35,644 nt of DNA from an uncultured Eggerthellaceae bacterium (GCA_946618265.1 CAMOLA010000018.1:1-35644); one strand, 5' to 3'; positions 1 through 9,317 are shown, counted from the first letter of the stretch. Program-made: numbers and translations. The notes: generated by a model not told the origin, from the sequence alone.

Positions 1-1567
1 AACCGTACGTATCGGTCCAGGGGTTGGACTGGTACCCGGTGCTTCCCATGCTGGCATACTGGGCAACCCACAGCTTGTAACCCGCATTGGCGACCGCGCT
101 CCAGTTGTATTCCCTGGTCGGATTCTTGCTCATGTAGATGAGCGGACGCACGCCGGTCCTCTTGTAAACACGATCGAGGAACTTCTTGGCCCACGTCGGG
201 CCCAGATTGAGCGCCGACGCCTCCCAATCCAGCACGAGCACGGCCTTGCCGATATAGGGAATCGCAGCGTTAACGAAATGGTCAGCCTCGCTCGTGGCGG
301 AATTCTTCACGCCGTATTCGCGGGCGAAATGGTAAAGCCCCAGCAATTTGCCGTCACTCAGAGTCGAGTCGGCCATCGACCTGAAATACGGGTTGGTGTA
401 GCTCACGCCACCCGTCGCCTTGACGATAACGAAATCCGCGCTGACCTTGGCGATGTTGATGCCCGACTGCCAGCTTGAAATGTCGATGCCGTTCAAGGTA
501 TTGCGCTTGGCGTTGACGGTCGTTTCAGCCCCGATGCCGCTTACGGCCGTGCCTTTGGCGACGAGCTTCACCTGAACAGCCGCGATCGGCAGACTCAGGC
601 CGGTGCTGCCGGTCGTGGAACCGTTGCAGGTCCAGTCGAGCCAGCCATAGCCGTAGACGTAACTGCGGTAGTAAATGTCGTAGGAGTTGGCGATCTCGCC
701 TGTAAGCTTAAACTGCAGAGCCTCGATACGCTTGCCCGATGCCCCCACGACCTTGCCGCCGGCCTTCCAGCCCTGCGACCACCTCTTGCCTTGAACATAG
801 GCGCGATATTGCACGCCGCCTTGAATCCCAGCAGATTCGAGCGAAAGCACGAATCCGTCCATGGTTTGGTTCTTCCGCGCCTTGCCCGAAGTCTTCCCAT
901 CTCCGGTCCACGCAAGCCAACCCGTACGCTTCATGCGCGCCTCGTAACGTACCCCGGGTGCCGTCGCCTGAGTTCCGGCAGCGATGCGCGATTTGGGCGA
1001 AAGCTTCACCTGAATCGCACTGAAATAGCCGCTCTTGGTAGACGCTATTGCCTTGTTCTTAATCCAGGCCTGCCAACCCTTGCCCTTAATGTAGCCGCGG
1101 TAGAGCACGTCGTAATGGCTTGACACATCGCCGCTGAGCCATATCCTGAAACGCTGGATGGCGCGCGCCTTGTTGCCTGCGCTTTTACCGTTCGCCACAG
1201 CCGGACGCCAGCCTTTACCCATGTCGTACACGCGGTAATTGATCGAACCGCCGAGGCTGCCCAAGTTCTCGAGCTTCAGCCGTATCGTGCGCAGGCCCTT
1301 GCTCGTAGTCGTGCCGGCAGTCTTGCCCGAGGCGACCCAGGGCTTCCAGCCTGCGTCCTGCACGCGCGCACGGGCCTTCACCGTGACATTTTGCACATCC
1401 GCCTCGCCAACGGTTAGCTCGCTTTCCGCAGCCTGCGCGGCAACCAAACCGGTTGCCGCCTTGCCCGTGCTTGCCGCATGGGCTGCGCCGGGAAGAATCG
1501 CCAACGCCACACCCAGCGCAATGACCATGAGCGCTGCGCCGAGCCAACGATTAACGGATCTGACCAT
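1..1567 (-). CDS. GH25 lysozyme with N-terminal W-rich (ChW-like) repeats, 3' end outside window
   Basis: Secreted peptidoglycan hydrolase of glycoside hydrolase family 25, which cleaves the MurNAc-GlcNAc bond. The frame is open to the window edge, giving about 522 residues without the C-terminus. ATG at 1567 is preceded by AGGCAGG. Residues 1-35 form a signal peptide (basic start, hydrophobic core, AHA-type cleavage site). Residues 60-340 hold several GW/GWxxW repeats of about 45-50 residues, resembling clostridial hydrophobic W (ChW) cell-surface repeats. The GH25 domain follows: GIDISSWQ with D362, FVIVKATGG, GLYHFARE, and the catalytic pair in LDWEA (D447, E449). It appears monocistronic. 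A role in wall remodelling or autolysis is inferred; the repeats could bind the wall or a partner. Confidence 0.88.
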   Translation of the reverse strand, partial: MVRSVNRWLGAALMVIALGVALAILPGAAHAASTGKAATGLVAAQAAESELTVGEADVQNVTVKARARVQDAGWKPWVASGKTAGTTTSKGLRTIRLKLENLGSLGGSINYRVYDMGKGWRPAVANGKSAGNKARAIQRFRIWLSGDVSSHYDVLYRGYIKGKGWQAWIKNKAIASTKSGYFSAIQVKLSPKSRIAAGTQATAPGVRYEARMKRTGWLAWTGDGKTSGKARKNQTMDGFVLSLESAGIQGGVQYRAYVQGKRWSQGWKAGGKVVGASGKRIEALQFKLTGEIANSYDIYYRSYVYGYGWLDWTCNGSTTGSTGLSLPIAAVQVKLVAKGTAVSGIGAETTVNAKRNTLNGIDISSWQSGINIAKVSADFVIVKATGGVSYTNPYFRSMADSTLSDGKLLGLYHFAREYGVKNSATSEADHFVNAAIPYIGKAVLVLDWEASALNLGPTWAKKFLDRVYKRTGVRPLIYMSKNPTREYNWSAVANAGYKLWVAQYASMGSTGYQSNPWTDTYG

Positions 1568-1803
1568 AGCAATACCTGCCTTCTGCGTATAAACTACGTG
1601 AACGCTCATGGTAGCACAGAGCGCCATTTATGCCCTTCTACCTGGCATTCTGTAGCATTATTCGCAAATTTTGACCACATCGCCAGCCCAATGCCACAAC
1701 ATATTGCGCACCTTATCTCCCGCACCCACCAGAGCCGTTAAGCGCACAAAGTCACATCCCACCGCGATGCTGCCGGCGGAGGCGCGCGGCGGGACGGGAG
1801 GCG

Positions 1804-3642
1804 CTACATACCCAAAGATTCTGCAGTCTCGAGCCAAACGAGCTCGAGGTCTTCAAGCTGGGATTGGAAGTCGTTGATTTCGGCCTGAATCGAGCCGAGA
1901 GCCTGGAAGTCGGTCGGGTCGGCGGCGTGCAGGCGCCCGTTCGCGTCTTCGATCTTGGATTCGAGCGTGCGCATCTTGCGCTCGGTGGACTGCAGCGTCT
2001 TCTTCAGCGCGCGCATGTCGGCATTCGAGAGCGCCTGCTCGCCTTCTGCAGCTGATTTCACCGAACGGGTCATCGGCACGGCGTCTTTGGCGTCATCACG
2101 TTCGGCAAGCTCCCTCATTATTTTCAGGTATTCGTCGATGCCGCCCGCCAAATGGCGCAGATGGCCATCGATTAAAGCGTATTGGTTGTCGGTTACGCGC
2201 TCCATCAGGTAACGGTCGTGCGTGACGAGCAGCAGGGTGCCCGGCCATCCGTCGAGCAGATCCTCGACAGCTGCTAGCATGTCGACATCCAGGTCATTTC
2301 CAGGCTCATCCAATATCAGGACGTTCGGCTCTTCCAGCAAGATCAGCATCAGGGCAAGCCTGCGCTTCTGGCCACCCGACAAGTCGCAGACGGGCTCGTT
2401 AAGGTCGGCGTTCGTAAAGCCCAACCGCTCGAGCAGTTGTTTAGGCGTCTGATCGCGCCCGTCGAGCATGACGGCATGCCCGAAGCGGCCGACAACCTGC
2501 CTTACGCGGTCATCGCCCGCCGCATTGAGCTCGTCGAGGTGCTGCGAGAGCACTGCGAACTTTACCGTCTTGCCCACCTTGACATAACCCTTTGTCGGGC
2601 GGAGCTTCTTCTGTATGACGTTGAGCAGGGTCGTCTTGCCTGCGCCGTTCTCGCCCACGATGCCTATGCGGTCGCCAGGGCCTATGAGCCACTCGACGTC
2701 TCTCAAAACCCAATTGAGACCGTCTTCAGATTGCGCTTCGGTCCCCGCGGCCGCAAACGCGACCGAAACGTTCTTGACGTCCACGACCTGCTTACCCAAA
2801 CGTGCGACGGCCATGCGCTTGAGCTCGAGCTCGTTTCGCAGGGGCGGCACATCGGCAATGAGCTCCTGGGCTGCCTTGATCCTGAACTTCTGCTTTGTCG
2901 AGCGGGCTTGGGCACCACGCGAAAGCCAGGCAAGCTCCCGGCGCAGCTTATTTTGCCGACGCTCCTCGGTAACACGCGCCACGCGATCACGCTCGACACG
3001 CTGCATGATATAAGCCGAGAACCCGCCTTCGAACGGCTCGATGCGGCGATCGTGGACCTCCCACATCGTTGTGCACACTTCGTCGAGGAACCAGCGGTCA
3101 TGCGTCACGACCAGAAGCGCCCCCTGGCCTTCGCGCCAACGACTTTTCAAATGCTGGGCAAGCCAGTTGATGGCTCGCACATCCAAGTGGTTAGTAGGCT
3201 CGTCGAGCATGATGACGTCGTACTCGCCGACGAGCAGGCGCGCAAGGTCCACCCTTCGCCGCTGCCCGCCCGAAAGCGTCTTCACCTGAGCTTCCCAGGG
3301 TATATCGCCTGCAATGCCTGCAATGATCGAGCGCGTGCGCGCGTCTGACGCCCAAACGTAGTCGGGCACATCGCCGACGATGCTCATCCCGACGCTCGCC
3401 TCGTCGTCAAGCGCATCGCGTTGCCCCAACACGCCGACCGTCACACCATTCGTGCGGATGACTCGCCCATGATCGGGTTCCGTAAGCCCTGCCAGAACAT
3501 TTATGAGCGTCGACTTGCCGTCCCCGTTGCGGCCGACGATGCCGATACGCTCGCCAGCATCCACGCCGAGCGATATTTCGTCGAACACCGTCTTGGACGG
3601 GAACTCGATTGCCATTTTTTCGCAGCCTAAAAGAAACGCCAC
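1804..3642 (-). CDS. ABC-F family ATPase (Uup/EttA-like, ribosome-associated)
   Basis: Soluble protein with two ABC cassettes and no membrane domain, as in the ABC-F family, whose members act on the ribosome E site or give ribosome protection. The start is GTG at 3642, behind AGAGGTGAAGC. Cassette 1 has Walker A GRNGDGKST (residues 37-45), signature LSGGQRRR and Walker B LDEPTNHLD. A charged inter-domain linker follows (about residues 230-290). Cassette 2 has GENGAGKTT, LSGGQKRR and Walker B LDEPGNDLD, where Gly replaces the usual Thr. The C-terminus (about 530-612) is a charged coiled coil, the Uup-type DNA/RNA-binding extension. Length of 612 aa is normal for Uup. The leader is long and can fold (see 3709-3771). 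A housekeeping role is more likely than drug resistance, but sequence alone does not settle it. Confidence 0.9.
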   Translation of the reverse strand: MAFLLGCEKMAIEFPSKTVFDEISLGVDAGERIGIVGRNGDGKSTLINVLAGLTEPDHGRVIRTNGVTVGVLGQRDALDDEASVGMSIVGDVPDYVWASDARTRSIIAGIAGDIPWEAQVKTLSGGQRRRVDLARLLVGEYDVIMLDEPTNHLDVRAINWLAQHLKSRWREGQGALLVVTHDRWFLDEVCTTMWEVHDRRIEPFEGGFSAYIMQRVERDRVARVTEERRQNKLRRELAWLSRGAQARSTKQKFRIKAAQELIADVPPLRNELELKRMAVARLGKQVVDVKNVSVAFAAAGTEAQSEDGLNWVLRDVEWLIGPGDRIGIVGENGAGKTTLLNVIQKKLRPTKGYVKVGKTVKFAVLSQHLDELNAAGDDRVRQVVGRFGHAVMLDGRDQTPKQLLERLGFTNADLNEPVCDLSGGQKRRLALMLILLEEPNVLILDEPGNDLDVDMLAAVEDLLDGWPGTLLLVTHDRYLMERVTDNQYALIDGHLRHLAGGIDEYLKIMRELAERDDAKDAVPMTRSVKSAAEGEQALSNADMRALKKTLQSTERKMRTLESKIEDANGRLHAADPTDFQALGSIQAEINDFQSQLEDLELVWLETAESLGM

Positions 3643-3708
3643 GCTTCACCTCTTTGCAAAAACCCAATCAGCACGCTTGGCTGTAGAAAAGAGCCGTCTT
3701 CATCTGCA

Positions 3709-3771
3709 CGCGGGGACGCCCCATGGTTCAGCTAACCATGCTTCGCAGACGCGAAGAGACGCCACCCCGCG
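3709..3771 (-). promoter_or_regulatory. Three-way-junction-like leader upstream of the ABC-F gene
   Basis: On the minus strand an outer stem CGCGGGG/CCCCGCG (3765-3771 with 3709-3715) encloses two perfect hairpins: CTTCGC-4 nt-GCGAAG (3741-3756) and CATGGTT-5 nt-AACCATG (3722-3740). The element lies about 70 nt before the ABC-F start and 50 nt after the stop of the upstream minus-strand gene. It could be a leader that controls the ABC-F gene, since attenuation is known for ABC-F genes, or a processed or terminator-like spacer. No U-tract follows directly. Confidence 0.4.
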
Positions 3772-3820
3772 AATTCACGGGAGCCACAACCCAAACCTGC
3801 GGCAAAGCCCAAAGCCTCCG

Positions 3821-4735
3821 TTAGCTACGTTCGAGCGCCGAGCATAGGGCGTCGAGCAGCGTAATTGCGTAATGTTGCATCGATCGGGACTCGCCCGCGT
3901 CTTCCCACGAAGCACCCGGCAGCTCGACGATCATGCGGGGGCCGGGCTTGCGGTACGCCGCGGCGATGGCAGGTGTCATGCGCAGGGCCAACGTATCGTC
4001 GGGGCTGAAGCTCACGCGCGGCACGTGCTCGACGGCAACGGCCTCGTCGGGAAGCACCAAATGAACCAGGAGCATCTTTTCGTCAGGTTGCACGAGCAGC
4101 GAGTCCGCGCTGAGAATCTTCGAAGCAGGATTAGTGGCCAACGCCAAATTCGACATGCGCGACGCCACGCCACGCGTGAAATCATCGGTACCGAACAGGC
4201 ACAGCGCATTTTGCTCGAGCACGTCAGCTGCGCGTGCGAACCCTAAATGTATTGGCGAATTAAGCGATTTCTTGCCCTGCCAGGAATGAGCCAGGTTGCG
4301 AATGGTCGCAAAGGTGTAGGCGCCGACGATGCCGTCGGAAGGCAGCCCCATATTGCGCTGGAACTTGCGTACACCATCTTCGGTGAAAGCGCCGAAGATG
4401 CCATCTTCGGGACCCGTCGGAAACCCGAGCGCTCCGAGCGCCTGTTGCAATTCGAGCACGTCGTTGCCATGAAAATAAGGCATGCGCAAATACAGGGTCC
4501 GATCCCCGATATGGTACGACGCATCGACGAGCGCAGCCCACGTCTTGTCATCAACCTTGCCGCCCGGCTCTAGGCCCTCGCGCATCCTGAACGCGCGAAC
4601 CGCCTCCGCCGTGGACTCGTCGAATACGCCTGTGACGTTGCCTTCGGCAAGCAACCCCGTTGTAACGAGGCGCTGCTGCACGTCCTCGACTGCCGCGCCT
4701 GAATCGCCCAGCTGAATTGTCTTCATAGTTGTCAT
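3821..4735 (-). CDS. Peptidoglycan-binding-domain protein with two PG_binding_1 repeats
   Basis: 304-residue protein. Two peptidoglycan-binding type 1 modules are visible. The first is about residues 5-70 (LGDSGAAVEDVQQRL, GVFDESTAEAVRAFR). The second is about 80-150 (GNDVLELQQALGALGF, GIFGAFTEDGVRKFQ, GIVGAYTFATI). The C-terminal half (about 155-304) resembles no domain I can name. Its ending, a Ser/Met/His-rich stretch then LLDALCSALE, recalls the tail of N-acetylmuramoyl-L-alanine amidases, but I cannot place catalytic ligands. There is no signal peptide or TM segment, which is odd for a wall-binding protein. A second ATG at 4726 sits better relative to an upstream AGGT and may be the true start. 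It lies between the polyprenyl synthase and ABC-F genes on the same strand. Confidence 0.75.
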   Translation of the reverse strand: MTTMKTIQLGDSGAAVEDVQQRLVTTGLLAEGNVTGVFDESTAEAVRAFRMREGLEPGGKVDDKTWAALVDASYHIGDRTLYLRMPYFHGNDVLELQQALGALGFPTGPEDGIFGAFTEDGVRKFQRNMGLPSDGIVGAYTFATIRNLAHSWQGKKSLNSPIHLGFARAADVLEQNALCLFGTDDFTRGVASRMSNLALATNPASKILSADSLLVQPDEKMLLVHLVLPDEAVAVEHVPRVSFSPDDTLALRMTPAIAAAYRKPGPRMIVELPGASWEDAGESRSMQHYAITLLDALCSALERS

Positions 4736-4783
4736 GACCTAATCACACCACCTGAACCCGAACGGCCCTCAATAGGATTCTTA

Positions 4784-5836
4784 TTACTTCAACCTGCTTA
4801 CGAACCAATCGGCCATCGATATGAGCAAGTCGCGCGCACGCGAAGGCTCGAGCATGTCAACCAAGCGGTTCTTTGCAATCGAGGTAAGGTTCTCGGCATA
4901 GTTTCGCGCGTAGTCGATGCTTCCGGATTCGCTCATAATCTGAACGGCCTCTTCGAGCAACGCGGGATCTTTAGTGCGGGACGAAAGAATCTCGACCAAG
5001 CGCGCGCGATCTGCCTCGCCCAGGTTCTGCAGGGCGTGCACCACCACCAACGTTCGCTTGCCTTCGGTGATATCGTCGCGGAAGCCCTTCTTCGTGGATT
5101 CGGACTTTCCAACCAAGTTGAGCAGGTCATCTTGTATCTGGAAAGCGAGCCCGGTGTCCAGCCCGTAATTGCGCAAGCCCTCGACCTGGGCCTCGGTGCC
5201 GCCGCCGATGATGGCCCCAATCGCCAAAGGCACAGCACCCGAATAGTGGGCCGTCTTGCACGTGGCCATTATCAGGTAGTCTTCCGGCGTAATATCGTAG
5301 CGCCCATCACGCGCCCAACCGATGTCGAGCGCCTGGCCCTCGATGGTGCGCTTCGTCATCTCGATCAGTTCTGTAAGAACGCGCACTTTTGTGTGGTCGT
5401 CGAGCCCTGGGTCCTTGGCGACCGTGCCGTTAACCAATTGCAAGCCCAAATCGCCCATGTTTATAGCTAGGCCCAAGCCCTCCCGTAAATGCAGGCAGGG
5501 CTCGCCGCGACGCAGCTCGGCATCATCGGCGATGTCGTCGTGGATGAGCGCCGCCGTATGGAAGTTCTCGATTGCCGCAGCCGCGCTTAGAGCCCTGGAC
5601 GCATCGCCTCCGACTGCCATACAGGCAGCAAAGCAAATAAGCGGACGATGGCGTTTTCCGCCGTTTTTGCTGTATTCCAGCAGCGGCGCGTACAGGTAGC
5701 GGTCCATATCGGGATGCGTACCTTTGGGAATAAACGCATTTACGGCTTCGCCTACGCGGTCAGCGTAGCGATTGAGGTAATCCTCGAACGACTGAATATC
5801 GTCGCCCTCTTTTATCAGTTCGTTGAAATCGATCAT
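4784..5836 (-). CDS. Trans-polyprenyl diphosphate synthase
   Basis: Head-to-tail prenyl chain elongation from isopentenyl diphosphate and an allylic diphosphate, supplying quinone side chains or other isoprenoid carriers. The 350-aa length is typical. Visible motifs are GGKRHRP (about residues 59-65), first Asp-rich motif DDIADD (100-105) in HDDIADDAELRRG, and a second motif in FQIQDDLLN, where the last Asp of the usual DDxxD is Asn. Such variants occur in the family. Small residues A95/A96 just before the first motif are compatible with a medium or long chain product, but length cannot be fixed from sequence. The ATG at 5836 has only a weak GAAAG upstream. A TATAAT hexamer on the minus strand (5875-5880) is a plausible -10 box. 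Confidence 0.9.
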   Translation of the reverse strand: MIDFNELIKEGDDIQSFEDYLNRYADRVGEAVNAFIPKGTHPDMDRYLYAPLLEYSKNGGKRHRPLICFAACMAVGGDASRALSAAAAIENFHTAALIHDDIADDAELRRGEPCLHLREGLGLAINMGDLGLQLVNGTVAKDPGLDDHTKVRVLTELIEMTKRTIEGQALDIGWARDGRYDITPEDYLIMATCKTAHYSGAVPLAIGAIIGGGTEAQVEGLRNYGLDTGLAFQIQDDLLNLVGKSESTKKGFRDDITEGKRTLVVVHALQNLGEADRARLVEILSSRTKDPALLEEAVQIMSESGSIDYARNYAENLTSIAKNRLVDMLEPSRARDLLISMADWFVSRLK

Positions 5837-5923
5837 GGTGCAGCTTTCGCTCGTAGGTTCAAACGTTTCCGCCCATTATAAATCCCTCTGCTGCATACCA
5901 GCTGAAATAGGTGCAGATGCGCA

Positions 5924-5953
5924 AACAAAAGGGGGCGGGTGAACACCCGCCCC
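5924..5953 (-). terminator. Rho-independent terminator of the oxaloacetate decarboxylase operon
   Basis: Perfect 9-10 bp GC stem GGGGCGGGT/ACCCGCCCC (5932-5953) with a GTTC loop on the minus strand, followed by CTTTTGTTT. It lies 27 nt after the oadB stop. Confidence 0.85.
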
Positions 5954-5979
5954 ATTTGGAAGCTATATGCGATTCAGGG

Positions 5980-7170
5980 CTACCCACCGAAGACGGCTAG
6001 CAGGAAGCCTGCCGCAACAGCAGAACCGATAACGCCGGCCACGTTCGGACCCATGGCATGCATGAGCAGGAAGTTCGACGGGTTGGCCCGCTGGCCTTCC
6101 TTCTGGGAGACACGTGCCGCCATGGGAACGGCCGAAACACCGGCCGACCCGATGAGCGGGTTGATCTTGCCGCCCGTGATCTTGCACATGAGCTTGCCGA
6201 GCAACAGGCCGCCGATGGTGGCGAACTCGAACGCGATCAGGCCCAGCACGATGATGAAGATCGTCTGCGGGGTGAGGAAGCGGTCGTAGAGCGCCGTACC
6301 GCCGACCGAGACGGCCAGGAAGATCGTCACGATGTTCATGAGGGCGTTCTGGGCGGTGTCGGACAGGCGGTCCGTCACGCCGGACTCCTTGAACAAGTTG
6401 CCCAGCATCAGGCAGCCGAGCAGCGGAGCGACGCTCGGGAGCAGCAGGCACACGAACACGGTGACCACGATGGGGAAGATGATCTTCTCCTTCTTGGAGA
6501 CCGGGCGCAGCTGGTCCATCTTGATCTTGCGCTCTTCCTCGGTGGTCAGCAAGCGCATGACCGGCGGCTGGATGAGCGGGATGAGGGCCATGTACGAATA
6601 TGCGGCAATGGCGATGGGAGCCAGGTACTCGGGCGCGAGCTTGGACGTCAGCCAAATGGCGGTCGGGCCGTCAGCTCCGCCGATGATGCCGATGGAAGCG
6701 GCCACATTGGGCTCGAACTGGAAGATCAGCCCCGCCATGAGGAACGCCGCGAAGATGCCGAGCTGCGCCGCAGCACCCAGGAACAGGCTCTTGGGGTTGG
6801 CGATCAGCGGGCCGAAGTCGGTCATGGCACCGACGCCCAGGAAGATGAGCGATGGGTACAGGCCCGACTTAACGCCTATGTACAATATGTCTAACAGGCC
6901 GCCTTCGTGGAATATCTCGGTGATGGTGGTCGTACCCGCGATGTAGCCGTCCCACAATTCGGGATGGTACATGTTGGAACCGGGCAAGTTGACCAGCAGC
7001 ATGCCGAAGGCGATGCCCACGAGCAGCAGCGGCTCGAACTTCTTCACAAGTCCGAGGTACAGCAAGAAGAGCGCGATGACGATCATGATGAGCTGTCGCC
7101 AGTCGCTTACGATCATGTAGAAACCCGAGGTTTCCCACAATCGCATTAGGATGTTAACTGCGTTTTCCAT
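5980..7170 (-). CDS. oadB: Sodium-pumping oxaloacetate decarboxylase, beta subunit
   Basis: Integral membrane subunit of the Na+-translocating decarboxylase. It decarboxylates carboxybiotin and couples this to outward Na+ transport. The 396-residue protein has about nine to eleven hydrophobic segments. The family hallmark GGADGPTAI contains the essential Asp (D167), and a second conserved region [18 protein letters not shown] is present near residue 345. ATG at 7170 follows AAGGGCAGCCC. It is the last gene of the oadA-oadG-biotin carrier-oadB operon, 9 nt after the carrier stop. The family also serves methylmalonyl-CoA and glutaconyl-CoA decarboxylases. The oxaloacetate assignment rests on the oadA partner, not on this subunit. 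Confidence 0.93.
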   Translation of the reverse strand: MENAVNILMRLWETSGFYMIVSDWRQLIMIVIALFLLYLGLVKKFEPLLLVGIAFGMLLVNLPGSNMYHPELWDGYIAGTTTITEIFHEGGLLDILYIGVKSGLYPSLIFLGVGAMTDFGPLIANPKSLFLGAAAQLGIFAAFLMAGLIFQFEPNVAASIGIIGGADGPTAIWLTSKLAPEYLAPIAIAAYSYMALIPLIQPPVMRLLTTEEERKIKMDQLRPVSKKEKIIFPIVVTVFVCLLLPSVAPLLGCLMLGNLFKESGVTDRLSDTAQNALMNIVTIFLAVSVGGTALYDRFLTPQTIFIIVLGLIAFEFATIGGLLLGKLMCKITGGKINPLIGSAGVSAVPMAARVSQKEGQRANPSNFLLMHAMGPNVAGVIGSAVAAGFLLAVFGG

Positions 7171-7179
7171 GGGCTGCCC

Positions 7180-7575
7180 TTAAATGACGACGAGCGTATC
7201 GCCCGTGGCGACCATCTGGCCCTGAGAAACGACGATCTGCTTCACGGTGCCATCGCACGGAGCGGCAACTTCGTTTTCCATCTTCATGGCCTCGATGAGC
7301 AGCAGCACGTCGCCTTCCTTGACGGCAGCGCCCTGGCTGACCTTGATGGAAAGCACGTTGCCGGGCAGCGGCGCCGTGACGGGCGTGCCATCGGCCGTGG
7401 CGGCAGCCGGGGCGGCCGCGGGAGCCGCAGCCGGGGCAGCTGCGGGCGCAGCGGCGGCAGCAGCGGGCGCGGGCGCCGCGGGAGCCTTGGCCTCGTACTC
7501 GTCGAGGATCATGGCCTCGCCTTGCTCGACCTCAACTTCATAGGTCTTGTCTCTGAGCGTAACAACGTATTTCAT
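7180..7575 (-). CDS. Biotin carboxyl carrier protein of the decarboxylase complex
   Basis: Carries the carboxyl group on biotin from the OadA active site to OadB. It has 131 residues: an N-terminal strand region (1-27), an Ala/Pro linker of about 34 residues (28-61) and a C-terminal biotinyl/lipoyl domain. EAMKMEN gives the biotinylation site at K98. The start has a strong AGGAGGGG site. The linker resembles that of the OadA C-terminus and of MmdC. Here the domain is encoded by its own gene, as in methylmalonyl-CoA decarboxylases, although the carboxyltransferase partner is of the oxaloacetate/pyruvate type. The gene lies between oadG and oadB. Confidence 0.92.
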   Translation of the reverse strand: MKYVVTLRDKTYEVEVEQGEAMILDEYEAKAPAAPAPAAAAAAPAAAPAAAPAAAPAAATADGTPVTAPLPGNVLSIKVSQGAAVKEGDVLLLIEAMKMENEVAAPCDGTVKQIVVSQGQMVATGDTLVVI

Positions 7576-7590
7576 GTATGCTCGCCCCTC

Positions 7591-7926
7591 CTAGTTCTTT
7601 TCGGACTTGATCTCGCGGATGGAGATGAAACGCAGCTCGTTGAGCGGCTTTTGCAGCTCGTCAGCAACGATGGCCATGATCATGGCCGCATCACGCGGGT
7701 CGGTATCGTACAGCTTCAAATCGCCGGCGCTTCCCGGCGCAAGAGGAGCGTCCGCAACCGCCAGACCATCGGTCGCAGGTGCGGGAGCGGCCTCCTTGGC
7801 CTTCTTGGGCTCGTCGGAAAGGTTGAGCTTCGTCATGACCGTGATGATGATGATCAACAAGGCCAGGGCGAAGAACACCACGCAAATGCCCAGAAGGGAG
7901 TTGACGAGATAATCAGCTACGCTCAT
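7591..7926 (-). CDS. oadG: Oxaloacetate decarboxylase gamma-type subunit
   Basis: Small membrane-anchored subunit (111 aa) that assembles the alpha and beta parts of the decarboxylase. One strongly hydrophobic helix spans residues 8-31, followed by an Ala/Pro-rich cytoplasmic linker (about 42-66) and a conserved-looking tail with DPRDAAMIMAIVADEL. The ATG at 7926 overlaps the oadA stop as ATGA, so translation is probably coupled. The C-terminal His-rich metal-binding end known from Klebsiella OadG is absent, and the end is Lys/Glu-rich instead. Confidence 0.82.
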   Translation of the reverse strand: MSVADYLVNSLLGICVVFFALALLIIIITVMTKLNLSDEPKKAKEAAPAPATDGLAVADAPLAPGSAGDLKLYDTDPRDAAMIMAIVADELQKPLNELRFISIREIKSEKN

Positions 7927-9317
7927 TCTTCCACCTTCGTGATGCTATAGGCGACCTTGCGCTCCTCGGCCTCCGTGCGGGCCTCGAAGAACTTCTCGGC
8001 AACCGGCGGGAAGGCGATGTAGGAGAGCACGTCCTCCTCGCAGCGGGCCACGTCGCCGAGCTCGGCTTCGGCCTTCTCGAACACGTCGGACGGCAGCGTC
8101 TCGGCATAGCGCCCCTCGACGACCGGGTCGCCCGCGAGAATCTTCTCGCGGATCTCGGGGTTGATAGGAGCCGGCGTCTTGCCGTACTCGCCACGGCAGT
8201 ACGCCTTGATCTCGGCGCCGACGTTCTTGTAGCGCTCGCCCGCAAGGACGTTCTGCACGGCTTGCGTGCCGACGAGCTGCGAGGTGGGTGTGACCAGCGG
8301 CGGGTACCCCAAGTCTTCGCGCACGCGCGGCGTTTCCCGCAGGGCGTCTTCGAACTTGTCGAGCGAGTTGAGCATCTCGAGCTGCGAGAGCAGGTTCGAG
8401 AGCATGCCGCCCGGGATCTGGTAGTTCAGGCACTGCGTGTCGGTCGTGAGCGAAATGGGATTCAGGGTGCCGTCGTCGAGGTAGTCGTTGCGGATCGGCT
8501 TGAAGTAATCGGCGATCTCGTAGAGCAGCGGCTCGTCCAGGTCGACATCGTAGCCGAGGCCCTTCAGGGCAACGCACAGCGTTTCGGTGGCGGGCTGCGA
8601 CGTACCGCCCGAGAACGGCGAGATGGCGGTGTCGATGACGTCGGCGCCGGCTTCGACAGCCTTGAGGTAGGTCATGTAGGCCATGCCGGTCGTGCAGTGC
8701 GTGTGCACCACTATGGGCAGGTCGATGGCGTCTTTCAGAGCCGAGACCAGGTCGTACGCCTCGGCAGGCGTCATGATGCCGGCCATGTCCTTGATGCAGA
8801 TGGACGATACGCCCATGGCCTGCATTTCCTTGGCCAGCTTGACGTACGCGTCGAGCGTGTGGACGGGGCTCGTAGTGTACGAAATGGCGCCCGACGCCAT
8901 GGCGCCCGCCTCGACGGCCGCCTCGGTTGCGACCTTCAAGTTGTCAACGTCGTTCAGCGCGTCGAAGATGCGGATGATGTCGATGCCGTTACGAACCGAC
9001 GCCTTCACGAACCGGCGCACGATATCGTCGGAGTAATGCTTGTAGCCAAGGATGTTCTGGCCGCGCAGCAGCATTTGCAGCTTGGTGTTGGGCATGGCCG
9101 CCTTGAGCTTGCGAAGACGCTCCCACGGGTCCTCGTTGAGGAAGCGCAGGCAAACGTCGAACGTCGCGCCGCCCCAGCACTCGAGCGAGTAGTACCCCGC
9201 CTTATCGAGAGCGCCCAGGATGGGCTCCATCTTGTCGTACGGCAAGCGCGTAGCGATCAGGCTCTGGCCCGCATCGCGCAAGATGGTCTCGGTAAAGCCA
9301 ACCTTACGATTGCCCAT
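7923..9317 (-). CDS. oadA: Oxaloacetate decarboxylase alpha subunit, carboxyltransferase (5S) type
   Basis: Cytoplasmic carboxyltransferase moving CO2 from oxaloacetate to biotin and releasing pyruvate. Family markers are RDAGQSLIATR with metal ligand D15, SICIKDMAG with the carbamylated Lys K176, and HTHCTTGMAYM with ligands H205 and H207. At 464 residues it contains the TIM barrel and the conserved carboxylase domain but lacks the C-terminal biotinyl domain of classical OadA. A separate carrier gene two positions downstream supplies this. ATG at 9317 has GGAGGT six bases upstream. The signature is shared with transcarboxylase 5S and pyruvate carboxylase; the oadB/oadG context supports decarboxylase. 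First gene of the operon. Confidence 0.92.
   Translation of the reverse strand: MGNRKVGFTETILRDAGQSLIATRLPYDKMEPILGALDKAGYYSLECWGGATFDVCLRFLNEDPWERLRKLKAAMPNTKLQMLLRGQNILGYKHYSDDIVRRFVKASVRNGIDIIRIFDALNDVDNLKVATEAAVEAGAMASGAISYTTSPVHTLDAYVKLAKEMQAMGVSSICIKDMAGIMTPAEAYDLVSALKDAIDLPIVVHTHCTTGMAYMTYLKAVEAGADVIDTAISPFSGGTSQPATETLCVALKGLGYDVDLDEPLLYEIADYFKPIRNDYLDDGTLNPISLTTDTQCLNYQIPGGMLSNLLSQLEMLNSLDKFEDALRETPRVREDLGYPPLVTPTSQLVGTQAVQNVLAGERYKNVGAEIKAYCRGEYGKTPAPINPEIREKILAGDPVVEGRYAETLPSDVFEKAEAELGDVARCEEDVLSYIAFPPVAEKFFEARTEAEERKVAYSITKVEE

Noticed and set aside
2437..3348. 303-codon plus-strand frame inside the ABC-F gene
   Set aside because: Antisense to well-conserved ABC motifs; composition typical of shadows.
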